64,000 nucleotides of DNA from contig NC_087069.1 of assembly GCF_963678635.1 (NCBI RefSeq), positions 28,014,303 to 28,078,302 of the forward strand. The letters run 5' to 3'. The notes beneath the pieces are model-generated. The model did not search any database. It was not told the origin of the DNA and was given only the letters and a program-made list of their open reading frames with translations. Below are positions 46,268 through 54,228 of this stretch, piece after piece (position 1 is the first letter of the stretch; every line of letters begins with the position of its first letter). The position numbers and the translations under genes were made by a program. This DNA is from Symsagittifera roscoffensis. Taxonomy: Eukaryota > Xenacoelomorpha > Acoela > Convolutidae.

Positions 46268-48647
46268 GATGCTAGGGATGACTAAAGTGTACACGGTGAC
46301 CTTGATGATCGGGACTAACGATGTATCAAGGGGAGAAGCGAGGAAAATAACGAGGCTGCACGACAAGATGAGCTGCCTTCCTGAGGAGCTGAGGATCCAG
46401 ATGGACCCCATCCTGTTGACGGTATGTACTGTCCCCTACAACATGATGTTTGATCAGCACGCCTTGGAGATGAACGAGAAGGTGCGGAACCTAAACAAGG
46501 TGATCCGAGATATCCACCGGAAAAGTGTGCTCCCTGTCAGACTGTTGGACGTGGCTGAGCGCATGGAGAAAAAGGGATTTCCTGAAGACACCTCCAATGA
46601 TGGAATCCATTTCGATAGACCAAGGGGAGCGGAGTGGCTGAACGACGTCTTCCAAGAACACATAAACACGCTAGAGGCGGATCTGCTAGAGACAGCCCAA
46701 TTCACATTAGGACCACCTCCGAACCCACCATTCCTTGCCTCAAGGGCCTTGTCTGGTCGCTTGGGACCGAGAGTTGACACTAGAGACAGTTCAAGGAGCA
46801 ACCAGACCAGATTGCAGAGTGCCACGCCAATGGAATCTGAGGAGGTGACGTCATCAACACCTCCAGGCTCGGCGATATCCTCAGTGGTAGTGGCAGAGAG
46901 CAAGCGGGAAAAGAGGTCTATGGAGACCGCTCGCTTGAGATATCCTGAGAAGGTGAAAGGGCTGGACCTAGAGGGTTTGGAATGCAGGCGAGAATTGGCG
47001 GAGACCCTGGGGATTGAACGAGTGTCGCACGAGGATTTAAACAGACATCATTGCGTGGACTGGTTGAAAGCTCATGAGGCGCACTTCTCGAGAACGAAAT
47101 TGATGGAGACCGCGGATCTGACCGGAATTCCCACAAAAGCGATCATGGGACCCATTAACTACAGACCTCTCAAGCTGTTGGGGAGCCCTGGACTCATAGC
47201 AGAACCCCCCAAACACCGAACGAGCATCGCCATGATCAGGTTAGAGACCCCGGCACAGTTGAAGGTGGTGGACAAGCTGCTCAATCCGGGGGGAATGGAA
47301 TTGCCAGATGCCGCTTACGAAGGCTCGAAATTGGCGGAAGATCCCAGGTACGGGAAGCCCTGTGGGAGCACCCAGCTGGCCAAAACCCTGGCAGTTTATG
47401 ATAGAGCAGATCCAGCTGCTGCGAGAGTAGTCATTGTGGCGGGATCGGACTTCGAAGGAACGTCTCCTAAGTTGTTCTGGCCGGAGACTCTGATATACTC
47501 TTTGCCAGGAGCTGAATTAAACCAAATGTTAACTCTGGTGGTGGCAATAAAGTCGGAGATGCCCTGTGAGCCTGAGCTGCTATTGTTTGCAGGAATGAAT
47601 GATCACCTGCACGCGATGGGACTTCTTGAGCAGCTGAAGGGCAATGAAATTCCGACATTGAGGAAGATATGGGAAGCCATTCAGGCGTTGTTTGCAGCGA
47701 TGAATGAAGTGCAAGAGAATGTTGTCTCGAGATTTGGATCCAAGACGAAGGTGGTGTTCACCACATCCCCTGGATACGCGAATATGCCACCCGCCCTACA
47801 ATTCGTGTACGCGGTCTTGATTCTAATAGCAGAGGGGAACGAATGGCGGATTCTAATGGCAGCCCCCAATCGGGAGTTGGAGCCATCGAACCTGAGGCTT
47901 CGCAAGTCAGAATTGGCGGCGGCATGGGCGGACATATCTCATGCACTGAGGGGCTTTTATGGACTAGCCGACATCCTGATCGTATTATACGAGGTGCTCT
48001 TGCTAGAGATATCGAACTTTGCCAGGCAACTTAAGTTCAGCCCAGTCATCGGGGACGATCACCCGGCGATAAGCCAATTGACGGCCAGCTTGTGGTTTCG
48101 GAGCATGGAAGTGAAGATCACAAATTCCACCAGCAAGTCTAGAGGTCCGAGTAACGAGAGAAGAAATGTGGCCGAGACGGAAAAGCAATTAGAGTCAATG
48201 AAATATCGCTTGACGCAAGAGAATGGCTGGTGGCCATTTTTGACACCAAGGCTGGAGAACGCCACGAACAAGACGAGGGAGGAAGCACCACCCCTCGTGA
48301 AACAAGTCTGGAGTTTTCTGGAGAAACAACTGGAGCTGGCCGAAGTAAGAGACATGACGGTGGCTAGATTTGTCTCGGCCGCCAATGAAGTGACGATTGG
48401 AGGGTTCTGGAGAGAGCACGCCAAGGGTGAGCTGAGGACTAGGAGGGATCATGAGATTCTCAAGTTCTTGAGTCCTTGCTGGGAGAAGGAATTCATGGCA
48501 GGAATGTTCGGCACCACGGCGACTATCTTTGGAGCCTTCGTGCAGGAGATACTGGGCATGCCCATCAGCCTGCTCTTGGCTTTGTATCTGGTCTACCCAG
48601 ATACTTGTTCAACATGGGCCCAGCATACATGTTTAGTCGAGGAGTAG
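46251..48647 (+). CDS. ORF2: rest of SGNH hydrolase, second SGNH-like domain and following region, element B
   Basis: About 798 residues. SGNH domain 1 continues with MIGTNDVSRGE (about 46305) and NDGIHFDRPRGAEWL (about 46595), completing Ser-Gly-Asn-His. A linker with PPGSAISSV and HHCVDWLKAHE follows. The second SGNH-like domain (about 47420-47930) has VVIVAGSDFEG, SLPGAELNQMLTLV, LLFAGMNDHLHA and NLRLRKSELAAAW, where the catalytic His block is replaced, so it is probably not an enzyme. Then comes the helical region ending ISLLLALYLV. The frame ends because of a 1-bp loss at about 48595. Here the region is one frame, which shows that A's pieces 19551-21506 and 18850-19602 were once joined. 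Confidence 0.8.
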   Translation: MLATLEMLGMTKVYTVTLMIGTNDVSRGEARKITRLHDKMSCLPEELRIQMDPILLTVCTVPYNMMFDQHALEMNEKVRNLNKVIRDIHRKSVLPVRLLDVAERMEKKGFPEDTSNDGIHFDRPRGAEWLNDVFQEHINTLEADLLETAQFTLGPPPNPPFLASRALSGRLGPRVDTRDSSRSNQTRLQSATPMESEEVTSSTPPGSAISSVVVAESKREKRSMETARLRYPEKVKGLDLEGLECRRELAETLGIERVSHEDLNRHHCVDWLKAHEAHFSRTKLMETADLTGIPTKAIMGPINYRPLKLLGSPGLIAEPPKHRTSIAMIRLETPAQLKVVDKLLNPGGMELPDAAYEGSKLAEDPRYGKPCGSTQLAKTLAVYDRADPAAARVVIVAGSDFEGTSPKLFWPETLIYSLPGAELNQMLTLVVAIKSEMPCEPELLLFAGMNDHLHAMGLLEQLKGNEIPTLRKIWEAIQALFAAMNEVQENVVSRFGSKTKVVFTTSPGYANMPPALQFVYAVLILIAEGNEWRILMAAPNRELEPSNLRLRKSELAAAWADISHALRGFYGLADILIVLYEVLLLEISNFARQLKFSPVIGDDHPAISQLTASLWFRSMEVKITNSTSKSRGPSNERRNVAETEKQLESMKYRLTQENGWWPFLTPRLENATNKTREEAPPLVKQVWSFLEKQLELAEVRDMTVARFVSAANEVTIGGFWREHAKGELRTRRDHEILKFLSPCWEKEFMAGMFGTTATIFGAFVQEILGMPISLLLALYLVYPDTCSTWAQHTCLVEE

Positions 48648-49912
48648 AAACACTTCGAATTGATGGGTATCTGGCACTATTACTCTTGACCCATGGGGAA
48701 TTGGTGTCGTTTCATCGATTGATGGAATATGGAGAGCCTCTGTCTATGGGGAGAGTCCACTCGAGCATTGAAACCTACTCCTACAAGTGTGCTGCAGGGT
48801 TGAAGACGTTGTTAGTGCAATACCTCATGATGCAGAATCGGCACATGACGGGTGAAGATGAGAATCCAACCTGGGGAGAAGAATGGAAGAAGATGAATAG
48901 AGGAATGCCTCTGTTGACGGACCTATGCCTGGCAATGAGGTCGGACCCTATGGGGATAATCCGGGGTCTAGAGGAGGTGGTGACCTGCATTTATGGTCCA
49001 GCAGTGACATACGCATTCCCAGATCCCCTGGTGACAACGTATCGTCATTCTGTGACGTACTTGAGTCTTATCAGCATACTGGATGGGACGGCGCTCAATT
49101 GGTGTCAGCAGGAGGTGCTCAGAGCGCGAATGAGCAACACGGTACTCTTTGGAAAAGTGAAAGATGCCGAGCTGATAGTGTACAACTTCAGGGGGCAAAT
49201 GCAATGTAGAATGGGAGGCAAGCGAGAGGGCCCCATCGAAACGTATCCCAAGTTTTGGAACTTGAACCCATTGACGGCAGACGGGCGAGAGATCTTGAGG
49301 ATTCCTGCTTGGAAGGAATGCTTTGCACTAGTCAAGAGGGAGCTGGAGGCCATAATGGAGAAAGAAATCCTTCCAGCCGCCATGCCTGAGTTCCCGATAG
49401 TCAGGAGGATGACCTTGGGAATGAACAGTCCCTTGGTAGTTCCCTCCATAATGGCGAGGATGACGACGGAGGAAATGCAGAAGTATTTCACTGATGGCTG
49501 GGACCCCCTGTTCATCGGCTACACGGCGGCGGTCTACTTCCATACTAGCGAGGCGAAGATAAATTCGTGGACGACGCAAGCGAAAAAGATGAGAGGTTCG
49601 CAGCCCCCCGGATATGAGGTGCGGAAGGTCTTGAGAGCTCTTGAGCAGGAAGGACTAGAGAACATGCTACCAATATGGGATGATGGCAGGATGATCATGA
49701 TGGAGGGGCACGTCGCATTGGTGGACGACATTAAATTTGCAACAAGAAAGTACAGGGCACCCTATGGCTTAGAACAGGTGGAAATGAGACAGGAGGGAAA
49801 AGAAATAGATGCAGCAGGCCAGCTGCACGTAGCCCTGACGGAATACAAAAAATTGGACCCTGCGACATCATCACCACTGTCAGTGGACACGCCTGGAGAC
49901 AAGAGGAGTTGA
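48476..49912 (+). CDS. ORF2 middle region, unknown domain, element B
   Basis: True ORF2 sequence begins at about 48600 (RYLFNMGPAYMFSRGV); the first 41 residues are the wrong-frame reading of the previous region and should be ignored. About 430 real residues include TYPKFWNLNPLTADGREIL and GYTAAVYFHTSEAKINSW. No family recognised. It reads through the position where A has a TAG (LENMLPIWDDG). It ends at TGA 49910 (GGA in A), and the same frame continues at 49916. Lys/Arg-rich, no signal peptide. Confidence 0.65.
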   Translation: MLGEGIHGRNVRHHGDYLWSLRAGDTGHAHQPALGFVSGLPRYLFNMGPAYMFSRGVETLRIDGYLALLLLTHGELVSFHRLMEYGEPLSMGRVHSSIETYSYKCAAGLKTLLVQYLMMQNRHMTGEDENPTWGEEWKKMNRGMPLLTDLCLAMRSDPMGIIRGLEEVVTCIYGPAVTYAFPDPLVTTYRHSVTYLSLISILDGTALNWCQQEVLRARMSNTVLFGKVKDAELIVYNFRGQMQCRMGGKREGPIETYPKFWNLNPLTADGREILRIPAWKECFALVKRELEAIMEKEILPAAMPEFPIVRRMTLGMNSPLVVPSIMARMTTEEMQKYFTDGWDPLFIGYTAAVYFHTSEAKINSWTTQAKKMRGSQPPGYEVRKVLRALEQEGLENMLPIWDDGRMIMMEGHVALVDDIKFATRKYRAPYGLEQVEMRQEGKEIDAAGQLHVALTEYKKLDPATSSPLSVDTPGDKRS

Positions 49913-49915
49913 CCT

Positions 49916-50626
49916 GTGGAGGACCGGTTCAAAAGAATTCTCGAGAGAAGGAGAAATGAGTCAGAAGAAGAGAGTATGGATGAAACTCTCAGTGAAGCCG
50001 GTGAGGACATGGAAGTGGGGAATACGCCTGAACCAGGACCATCAGGGGAGGAGCTCACCACTCAAGAGCTGTTGAAAGACTTGAGCGAGGAGAATTGGGC
50101 AGATACTGCCACTCCACCTCTGACTCCGTCCCCCCGGAAGAATCTGGAATTGCCATTGGCAAGTGAGACCTCCAATATGGGGATGATACTCTTGAGCTCG
50201 GAGGAAAGGGAAAAGAACACTTTCGAAGGGAACAGGGACATGTTCCTGTGGTCCCTGAAGGACGATGCTTGGCAGGAGTTCTTGGAAGAATTCAATCAAG
50301 AAGTGGGCAGCGAGACGACGCTGGACAAATTCAAGGAGGAACTGTGGGAAACAGTCGTAAGGTTTGGAGAACCGCTTCTGATAGGAACGGGCCTGGATGA
50401 GAAGGCGAGAAAAGAGCTGCTGAGCAAGCTGGTAGAGCTGAGGAATTCACGATCGAAGACTAGAGAAGAAAAATGTGAGGACAGCTCTACTCTGAAACAA
50501 AAAACTGTAGATAAAATAGTTGATGATACAAAAAGGGATAAGGTTGGGACTAGTAATATGATTAAAAGTACTAATATCCTTAAGGCTCGAGCAGGGGGAG
50601 GCAAGAGCTGGAAGGATTGGAGGTAG
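49916..50626 (+). CDS. ORF2 acidic middle region, element B
   Basis: About 236 residues continuing in frame after the TGA. Acidic start (RNESEEESMDETLSEAGED), a PPLTPSPRK segment, then helices ending EKARKELLSKLVELRNSRSK. It ends ...GGGKSWKDWR-stop; the next block is -1 to it. The stop and the frame relation are identical in element A. Confidence 0.65.
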   Translation: MEDRFKRILERRRNESEEESMDETLSEAGEDMEVGNTPEPGPSGEELTTQELLKDLSEENWADTATPPLTPSPRKNLELPLASETSNMGMILLSSEEREKNTFEGNRDMFLWSLKDDAWQEFLEEFNQEVGSETTLDKFKEELWETVVRFGEPLLIGTGLDEKARKELLSKLVELRNSRSKTREEKCEDSSTLKQKTVDKIVDDTKRDKVGTSNMIKSTNILKARAGGGKSWKDWR

Positions 50627-50841
50627 ACAGAGAGGTCGAATCAGTGATGATAGCCACAACACCCTCAAGCAGAGATGTGAAGACTCGCAAGAGGAAGAGA
50701 GAAGTGGAGGGATTGGGTAGTCCTTCAGTGGATGCTGTTTCGGAAGGAAACTTGAGAGAGACGGCGCCCATGGTTTTGGCTCGATGCAAGACGGCGGCAT
50801 ACAAGAGCAGCTCGGAGCTCAGAAGACCACTCGAAGTATAG
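50617..50841 (+). CDS. ORF2 linker after the -1 frame change, element B
   Basis: About 74 residues in the -1 frame (EGLEVDREVESVM, KTRKRKREVEGLG). It ends at TAG 50839 (GAG in A). The frame then continues, with a further TGA at about 50927 (GGA in A), into the piece at 50941. Between 50842 and 50940 the protein can still be followed as EIEASTSSTSEEDFKP. Confidence 0.55.
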   Translation: MEVDREVESVMIATTPSSRDVKTRKRKREVEGLGSPSVDAVSEGNLRETAPMVLARCKTAAYKSSSELRRPLEV

Positions 50842-50940
50842 AGGGAAATAGAGGCTTCCACCAGTTCGACATCGGAGGAAGACTTCAAGCCTCAGAAGAT
50901 AAACGTAAAGAGAGGTTCAACGAACTGACAGACATGGGAA

Positions 50941-52038
50941 GTGGATGTCGGCAAAGAATGGATCTCGAAGGCACACCAGGCCACGGGCAAGCAAGTGACG
51001 AGTGATCCATTGGAGAGGAACAAGACGAGGAACACCTCCCGGACGTGGTGGGTGGCCCTCGAGACATTGAAGGAAATGGAGGACTGCTTGAAGAAGTTGG
51101 ACAGTGGAGTAGCTCGCAAGCGACGCAATTGGGCCATCCAGCAAAAGGCCGAGGTTAATAAAATAGAAATGGCGAATCAGCTGAAGAGGTCCTGGCAGAA
51201 CTTGTTGAAAGATCATTTTGAAGAGGCAATGAGGACACCCTCATCAGCACCGCCATTGATGGCGAATCCCTTCGTTAGAACTGCAGGACAATTGATGTTC
51301 ACCTGGAGTCTGGTGGGAATAGAGTTGGAGACATTGACCTCGTATGACAGGCTGAAGTTGGGAAGCAAGAAGCTAGATGTGTATCAAGCACTGATGCAAC
51401 ACGTGGCCAGGGACAATTCAGGCTTGAGCCTGGCTAGGAGGAAGGATGCCACATGTTTCTTGAGATGGATAATGTCAATGATGTCTGATAGTACCATCTT
51501 GGCATGCCACCAGAGAGCAAGCGGAGGTAAAACCATGGAAAAAAGAGTCTCAACGATCATCTTGAACGTGTATCAGAGTACAGGAATAGAAAAGGAAGAT
51601 GGTTCCAGACTATCCCTAGAGAACCACAGAAAGCTAGACGAGGTACGGAGGTTTTATAATAAGAAGTTCGAAGAAGAGCATGATGTTCACCGTAACCTGG
51701 CCTCGTCAGAGCAGTACTCGAGACTCAGCGAGAAGGGGGAATACCAATACGTGTCGGGAGTGATGGGAATAGCCTACAATCCCTTCTTAGACTCAGAAAC
51801 TGGAGGCGCTCACAAGAACCACGAGGTAGCAGAGCTACTGAAGTTTTGGACAGAAAGAATAATGGAAATAGACGCGGTGGAGAAAGAGGGGCCGAGCCTG
51901 GGCCTGATTCTTGAGAAAACACCAGAGGTGGTAAGCACACCGCGCTCGAACAAGAGAGTTGAAGTGAACATGGGCGATGTAAATGGCTTGTTAATCACGA
52001 ACTTGGGGGTGGTATGGAAGCTACTAAGACCCTCCTGA
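50941..52038 (+). CDS. ORF2 C-terminal region, first part, element B
   Basis: About 365 residues matching the first third of the 936-codon piece of element A (KEMEDCLKKLDSGVARKRR, FLRWIMSMMSDSTIL, GVMGIAYNPFLDSETGGAH). No family recognised. In B it reads through the position of A's TAG (AHQATGKQVTSDPL). It ends at TGA (TGG in A) after ...WKLLRPS. The upstream overlapping frame at 50784-51005 is a shadow. Confidence 0.65.
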   Translation: MDVGKEWISKAHQATGKQVTSDPLERNKTRNTSRTWWVALETLKEMEDCLKKLDSGVARKRRNWAIQQKAEVNKIEMANQLKRSWQNLLKDHFEEAMRTPSSAPPLMANPFVRTAGQLMFTWSLVGIELETLTSYDRLKLGSKKLDVYQALMQHVARDNSGLSLARRKDATCFLRWIMSMMSDSTILACHQRASGGKTMEKRVSTIILNVYQSTGIEKEDGSRLSLENHRKLDEVRRFYNKKFEEEHDVHRNLASSEQYSRLSEKGEYQYVSGVMGIAYNPFLDSETGGAHKNHEVAELLKFWTERIMEIDAVEKEGPSLGLILEKTPEVVSTPRSNKRVEVNMGDVNGLLITNLGVVWKLLRPS

Positions 52039-52083
52039 TGTCCACATCCCCAGGCGAGTCTGATCGAGGAAACCACCGAGCGA

Positions 52084-52956
52084 GTGAGGTTAGCACCAAC
52101 GGAAGATGAAGATCTGGCAAAGTTGAGTGTGTTGCACAAGCTAATCTCACCTCAGATACAGGAGTCAGGCGAAAAGACGAGCAAGCTCGGGTCAGCAAAG
52201 AAGATGGAGCCGGGTAGCTGTCTGAATTCGACGTGTGGGAACGGAGAGCACACCTGCGATGGACGGTCATGTGTCAGGATACTGTCCTTTCAAAAAGAAG
52301 ACCTGGTCACTTGGTTTGAAGACATCACGGAAAGGGAGAAAAGTGAAGTGCAAATAGTTGCGGAGTGTTACGCGAGAACTACAGTGAATATAGCGACAGC
52401 TCTCGGATTCTTCTCGAGAATGTGTAGTCTGCAGTCACTGGAGAGGCTAGAGTCTGAACACCATTTAGTGACGGCGTTGAGCGTAGAATCATGGCCTGGG
52501 GTGTTGCAGGTGACTCAAAAACACATCCGGAGCTGGAAGGTTGGTCTCGAGGCGGAAATGGGGTTTCCCATGAGCGAAGCTTATGGCCTGCCATTGAACG
52601 CAAAATCCTTGATAGGGTCAATGATGGCCAACCTGTGCGGAAGCCACTACCCACTGCACATAGCAATGGTGGAAGCATCCAGCCAAAGAGTACTGGTGGA
52701 CAAGGCCTTCTCAGTACCCAAGTGCGTGAGGTTGGCTCGGATATCGCATCACTCGCACAAGCTGTTGAGAAAAATCAGAAGGACAGTACCAAAAGCATTG
52801 AGAGATGACTTGAGTGAAATCTGGGGAGAAGAACTTTTGAAGTTGGAGAGTGATAACACAAGCGATCACGAGAGACAAAACGTGATTGGAAAACCTGGGG
52901 GAGGTGCTCCAAACATGGAAGATAGCGACACGATGCATAAAAATGATAGAGCTTGA
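52084..52956 (+). CDS. ORF2 C-terminal region, second part with Cys cluster, element B
   Basis: About 290 residues, same frame as the piece before. The Cys cluster CLNSTCGNGEHTCDGRSC (52219-52272) is conserved with A and could bind a metal. Helical sequence follows (CYARTTVNIATALGFFSRM, LVTALSVESWPGVLQVTQ). A 2-bp loss near 52940 ends the frame after DSDTMHK. Confidence 0.65.
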   Translation: MRLAPTEDEDLAKLSVLHKLISPQIQESGEKTSKLGSAKKMEPGSCLNSTCGNGEHTCDGRSCVRILSFQKEDLVTWFEDITEREKSEVQIVAECYARTTVNIATALGFFSRMCSLQSLERLESEHHLVTALSVESWPGVLQVTQKHIRSWKVGLEAEMGFPMSEAYGLPLNAKSLIGSMMANLCGSHYPLHIAMVEASSQRVLVDKAFSVPKCVRLARISHHSHKLLRKIRRTVPKALRDDLSEIWGEELLKLESDNTSDHERQNVIGKPGGGAPNMEDSDTMHKNDRA

Positions 52957-53650
52957 GCCTCTCTTGGAAGCCTCGGGGGAGCGTAACCTCAGGAGCATTG
53001 AGATCACCCATGGAGAATGCCCATGCCACTGTTTGGCACAAACGGTGTGGTATCCAGATCACAAGAACCTTTGCCTGGTGTGGGATGTGGAAGAAATTCG
53101 GTCGATCGGACTACCGGATCACCGGCAGAAGGTGACGCTCTTAGTAGTGAGTACGATGTTGGCTCTGAGATGGATAGAAGAGAATATAACGAAGTATCGG
53201 GAAGCAACGACGCCAACGGCTGAGTCAATATACGCGATAGACTACAGCAGGAGACTCGAGTTGTTTGAGACTGCGTGCAAAGTATTCGCAATACCAACGG
53301 AAGTCAGACACGTATGGAGCCGTTTGAGGTACTTTCCATGGTTTCGGGCGACGCTGACGTCTTGGTTGTACATGACAACGAAAGATCACATGAGGAAGCA
53401 TCAAAAGGAGTATCGACAGTTCCAGGCCGAGATTGGGCCGGAAGCTTTCAAGAGACCCCTGTTGACCCACCGAAATGCGATCACGACAGGATGGAAGAGA
53501 GTGGGTAAGATGTCTAGAGACAATACCAAAGCGAGGGAATCGATACTAGAGGAGGACCTGGCGAAGAACGTGAGCTTGAGCCTGCACAACTCCTTTTGTT
53601 TGAACCGGGAATCTAGGGTGAAGGCACTACCCAACCAGGTAAAGAGGTAG
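52886..53650 (+). CDS. ORF2 C-terminal region, third part, element B
   Basis: True ORF2 sequence from about 52943 (IELEPLLEASGERNLRS); the preceding residues are wrong-frame. It has the second Cys/His group HGECPCHCLAQTVW, then LFETACKVFAIPTEVRHVW and TSWLYMTTKDHMRKH. It ends at TAG 53648 (TTG in A). Confidence 0.65.
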   Translation: MENLGEVLQTWKIATRCIKMIELEPLLEASGERNLRSIEITHGECPCHCLAQTVWYPDHKNLCLVWDVEEIRSIGLPDHRQKVTLLVVSTMLALRWIEENITKYREATTPTAESIYAIDYSRRLELFETACKVFAIPTEVRHVWSRLRYFPWFRATLTSWLYMTTKDHMRKHQKEYRQFQAEIGPEAFKRPLLTHRNAITTGWKRVGKMSRDNTKARESILEEDLAKNVSLSLHNSFCLNRESRVKALPNQVKR

Positions 53651-53800
53651 CAGGAGCAAAGAAAATGGATGCGATCCTATGAACAGCTGAAGGCTTGGGA
53701 GGAGATCGTGATTAGCTCCGATGATGAAGAAGAACTGTTGGGACAGTTTGCCGTATCTAGTACTTCAGGGTGCACCTCCAAGGCGAAGCGTGCGAGATGA
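53651..53800 (+). CDS. ORF2 last 49 codons, element B
   Basis: In-frame continuation after the TAG: QEQRKWMRSYEQLKAWEE, the acidic SSDDEEELLGQF and a basic end SKAKRAR, stop TGA at 53798. It is shorter than A by two codons. Too short to stand alone; it is the C-terminus of the polyprotein. Confidence 0.6.
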   Translation, partial: QEQRKWMRSYEQLKAWEEIVISSDDEEELLGQFAVSSTSGCTSKAKRAR

Positions 53801-54228
53801 GTGGATGGTTCGAATGGATCTTGAGTCTTGAGAAGGAAAGGGGGCTTGAGTGTGGATCCGGGTGAAACCTGGATTCACGAAAAAGGAATTTTAACGAATC
53901 AAATATTGTTATTAATATACTATATTTACTATATAAATGAAAATGCTGCATGACAATTTCCTGATTGAATGGGATAAAAGAAATTTCAAATGATTGGCTT
54001 AAAAAGCGAGAATTCAAGGGTGCAGGTGTGTGCAGGTTTTGATTGCTGTTTAGCGCTAGTGTGAAAATTTTACATGGCCGTGAATTTTGGGGTGTAGATA
54101 AGCTTAAGTCTGCTGCAAGCTTCTGTAAATGACCACTGGCACTGTACCTTGAGCAACACTCGGTTTTCGGGGACTCACTGGCAGAAGACAGCACGCGATG
54201 AGGACATCGATCTCGAGTCCGGGGAGTA
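53801..54228 (+). other. 3' untranslated region and polypurine-type tract, element B
   Basis: 428 bp without coding sequence. Purine tracts occur at 53830-53848 (GAGAAGGAAAGGGGG) and directly before the LTR (CCGGGGAGTA, 54219-54228). The second is the better PPT by position, although short. The region is conserved with element A, where it is also in the duplicated unit. Confidence 0.6.

Noticed and set aside
44921-53800. ORF2 as an envelope gene, because of its position after pol
   Set aside because: It has no signal peptide, no clear transmembrane anchor and no fusion-type motif, and contains coiled-coil and SGNH domains instead.
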